From contig JAKAGC010000243.1 in the NCBI GenBank assembly GCA_021817755.1, positions 1-6,341 of the forward strand: a stretch of DNA of 6,341 nt, read 5' to 3'. Made by a program: the position numbers and the translations under genes. Position 1 is the first letter of the stretch. Each line of letters opens with the position of its first letter. The notes beneath the pieces are model-generated. The model was not told the DNA's origin. It was given only the letters and a program-made list of their open reading frames with translations, and searched no databases. Below are positions 5,034 through 6,341 of this stretch, piece after piece. This stretch comes from Acidobacteriota bacterium. Lineage in GTDB: Bacteria > Acidobacteriota > Aminicenantia > UBA2199.

Positions 5034-6341
5034 ATGAATAATACCATATTTAAAGAAATTGTCGAAAATACATTTGAAGGGGTTATAATCATTAATTCTG
5101 AACGCCGGATTTCCTATATGAACCGGGTAGCAGGTGAAATAACGGGATTCTCGCAACAGGAAGCGGTTAATAAGTATTGCTATGAAATATTACGGGTAAA
5201 GCGTTGTAAAGATGCGTGCCCACTTGAACAATTGAAAAAAGGGATCCCGGTAGATGAGATAATCGTAGATATAATCACACGGGATAATTCTGAGAAATAC
5301 ATAAAAGCAAAGGTAGTGCAATTCCAGGGATTTTGTGCAGAGATATTTCATGATATCACGCGAGAAGTGGAATTAGAGAAGAGAATAAAAGCGAAGTATA
5401 TTTTTCAAGATATTATTACCCAAGATGATGGGTTGATTGAAATATTGGATCAATTCCCCGGGATTGCTGCAAGTAATGTTTCTGTGTTATTTGAAGGAGA
5501 GAGCGGCGTTGGAAAGGAAGTCTTTTGCAGTGCGTTGCAATCTCTTAGTGAACGGAAAGATCAGCCTTTTGTTAAATTAAATTGTGCAGCATTACCGGAA
5601 ACACTCCTTGAATCCGAATTATTCGGGTATAAAAAGGGAGCATTTACCGATGCGAGAAAAGATAAACCGGGGTTATTTGTTTTGGCTGACAAAGGAACGA
5701 TTTTCCTGGATGAAATCGGAGAAATGAGTTTATCATTACAGGCAAAATTATTACGGGTTGTAGAGACTGGGGAAGTGATACCACTTGGGAGTACAAAACA
5801 TGAAAAAGTCGATGTTCGGATTTTGGCTGCAACCAATAAAAACCTGGCATTGGAGATCAGAAGGGGTAATTTTAGAGAAGACCTTTATTACCGGTTAAAT
5901 GTTGTGAATATTCGAATACCTCCTTTAAGGGAACGTAAAAACGATATATCGCTTTTTATTTATCATTTTATACATCAGTTCAATGTGATACAGAAAAAAA
6001 CAATCACTGGGATTTCGGATGAAGCGATGGAAATCCTGATGAATCATAATTATCCCGGAAATATCAGGGAATTGCGAAATATAATGGAATACGCATTTAT
6101 ATTCTGTAAAGATGGTGATATACAGGTACGTAATTTACCCAAATATTTATTTGTTTCTGAATCGATTCTTCCTTTACTATCACCTAATCAAATTAAAAGT
6201 GAGACTATAAAAAATACGGTATATGGGGAAGGAGAAAAAGGGAAAATAGAGTCTGTTTTAAATGAAACCAGGTGGAATATTAAACAAACAGCAGCTATCC
6301 TGGGAATTGATCGTACAACTCTTTGGCGAAGATTAAAGAAG
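5034..6341 (+). CDS. PAS / AAA+ / Fis-HTH sigma-54-dependent activator (C-terminus cut by window)
   Basis: Enhancer-binding protein that remodels sigma-54 RNA polymerase; 436 codons are present and open to the edge, and only a few residues are likely missing. PAS domain ~4-112 (FKEIVENTFEGVIIINSERR ... FHDITREVE) with Cys49, Cys58 and Cys62 in C-x8-C-x3-CPL, a possible redox, metal or Fe-S sensor site. AAA+ domain ~123-365: Walker A GESGVGKE (155-162), sigma-54 contact loop GAFTDA (202-207, Asp in place of the usual second Gly), Walker B TIFLDEIGE (222-230), arginine-finger region REDLYYRLN (281-289), sensor II YPGNIRELRN (340-349). The Fis-type HTH ends the window (NIKQTAAILGIDRTTLWRRL). ATG 5034 has no ribosome site; an in-frame GTG at 5016 lies inside the promoter and is less likely. 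It is divergent from the peroxiredoxin gene and probably controls it. Confidence 0.95.
   Translation, partial: MNNTIFKEIVENTFEGVIIINSERRISYMNRVAGEITGFSQQEAVNKYCYEILRVKRCKDACPLEQLKKGIPVDEIIVDIITRDNSEKYIKAKVVQFQGFCAEIFHDITREVELEKRIKAKYIFQDIITQDDGLIEILDQFPGIAASNVSVLFEGESGVGKEVFCSALQSLSERKDQPFVKLNCAALPETLLESELFGYKKGAFTDARKDKPGLFVLADKGTIFLDEIGEMSLSLQAKLLRVVETGEVIPLGSTKHEKVDVRILAATNKNLALEIRRGNFREDLYYRLNVVNIRIPPLRERKNDISLFIYHFIHQFNVIQKKTITGISDEAMEILMNHNYPGNIRELRNIMEYAFIFCKDGDIQVRNLPKYLFVSESILPLLSPNQIKSETIKNTVYGEGEKGKIESVLNETRWNIKQTAAILGIDRTTLWRRLKK

Noticed and set aside
5561..5850. Minus-strand frames of 68-91 codons inside the activator gene
   Set aside because: They are antisense to the conserved AAA+ domain, whose motifs are intact on the plus strand.
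1..6341. tRNA, rRNA, CRISPR array, insertion sequence or attachment site
   Set aside because: No cloverleaf, repeat-spacer pattern, transposase or terminal inverted repeats were seen on either strand.

Overview
This is a 6.3 kb piece of an AT-rich bacterial genome, probably an anaerobe. The reasons are a two-gene set of NifX-type metal-cluster proteins with an Mrp-type ATPase, a thiol peroxidase, a sigma-54 activator whose PAS domain is Cys-rich, and strong Shine-Dalgarno sites before most genes. The species cannot be named from the sequence.

Layout. Positions 1-720 are very AT-rich and hold no convincing gene; a weak minus-strand open frame runs off the left edge. Positions 736-1713 (+) encode a secreted papain-like (C1A) cysteine protease with its full catalytic set. 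Two hairpins follow it. From 4000 down to about 1915 (-) lies a compact gene run, in transcription order: a NifX-like protein with a Cys-rich tail (4000-3560), a damaged DUF5320-like small gene with an ATT start and a frameshift (3534-3321), an Mrp/ApbC-type P-loop ATPase (3293-2493), and a second NifX-like protein with a 15-His tail (2454-2032). The frame of this last gene continues past its stop codon for 38 codons that resemble the end of a UspA-family protein. Positions 4775-4101 (-) encode a Prx6-type peroxiredoxin, separated from the gene run by a strong hairpin terminator. From 5034 to the right edge (+) runs a PAS / AAA+ / Fis-HTH sigma-54 activator that lacks only its last few residues.

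The most informative region is the 258-base gap between peroxiredoxin and activator. On the minus strand it holds a near-consensus sigma-54 promoter (TGGCACG-N5-TGCT, GG and GC in exact register) aimed at the peroxiredoxin. About 155-200 bases upstream of that start point, where enhancers for such activators usually lie, are two adjacent inverted repeats. The second overlaps the -35 box of a good extended -10 sigma-70 promoter for the activator itself. The simple reading, which is inference, is that the activator binds these repeats, switches on the peroxiredoxin through sigma-54 and represses its own leaderless transcript. The nearby NifX/Mrp set recalls the orange-protein (ORP) loci of sulfate reducers, which also join NifX-like proteins, MinD/Mrp-type ATPases and a sigma-54 activator; whether this activator also acts on the metal-cluster genes cannot be told from the window.
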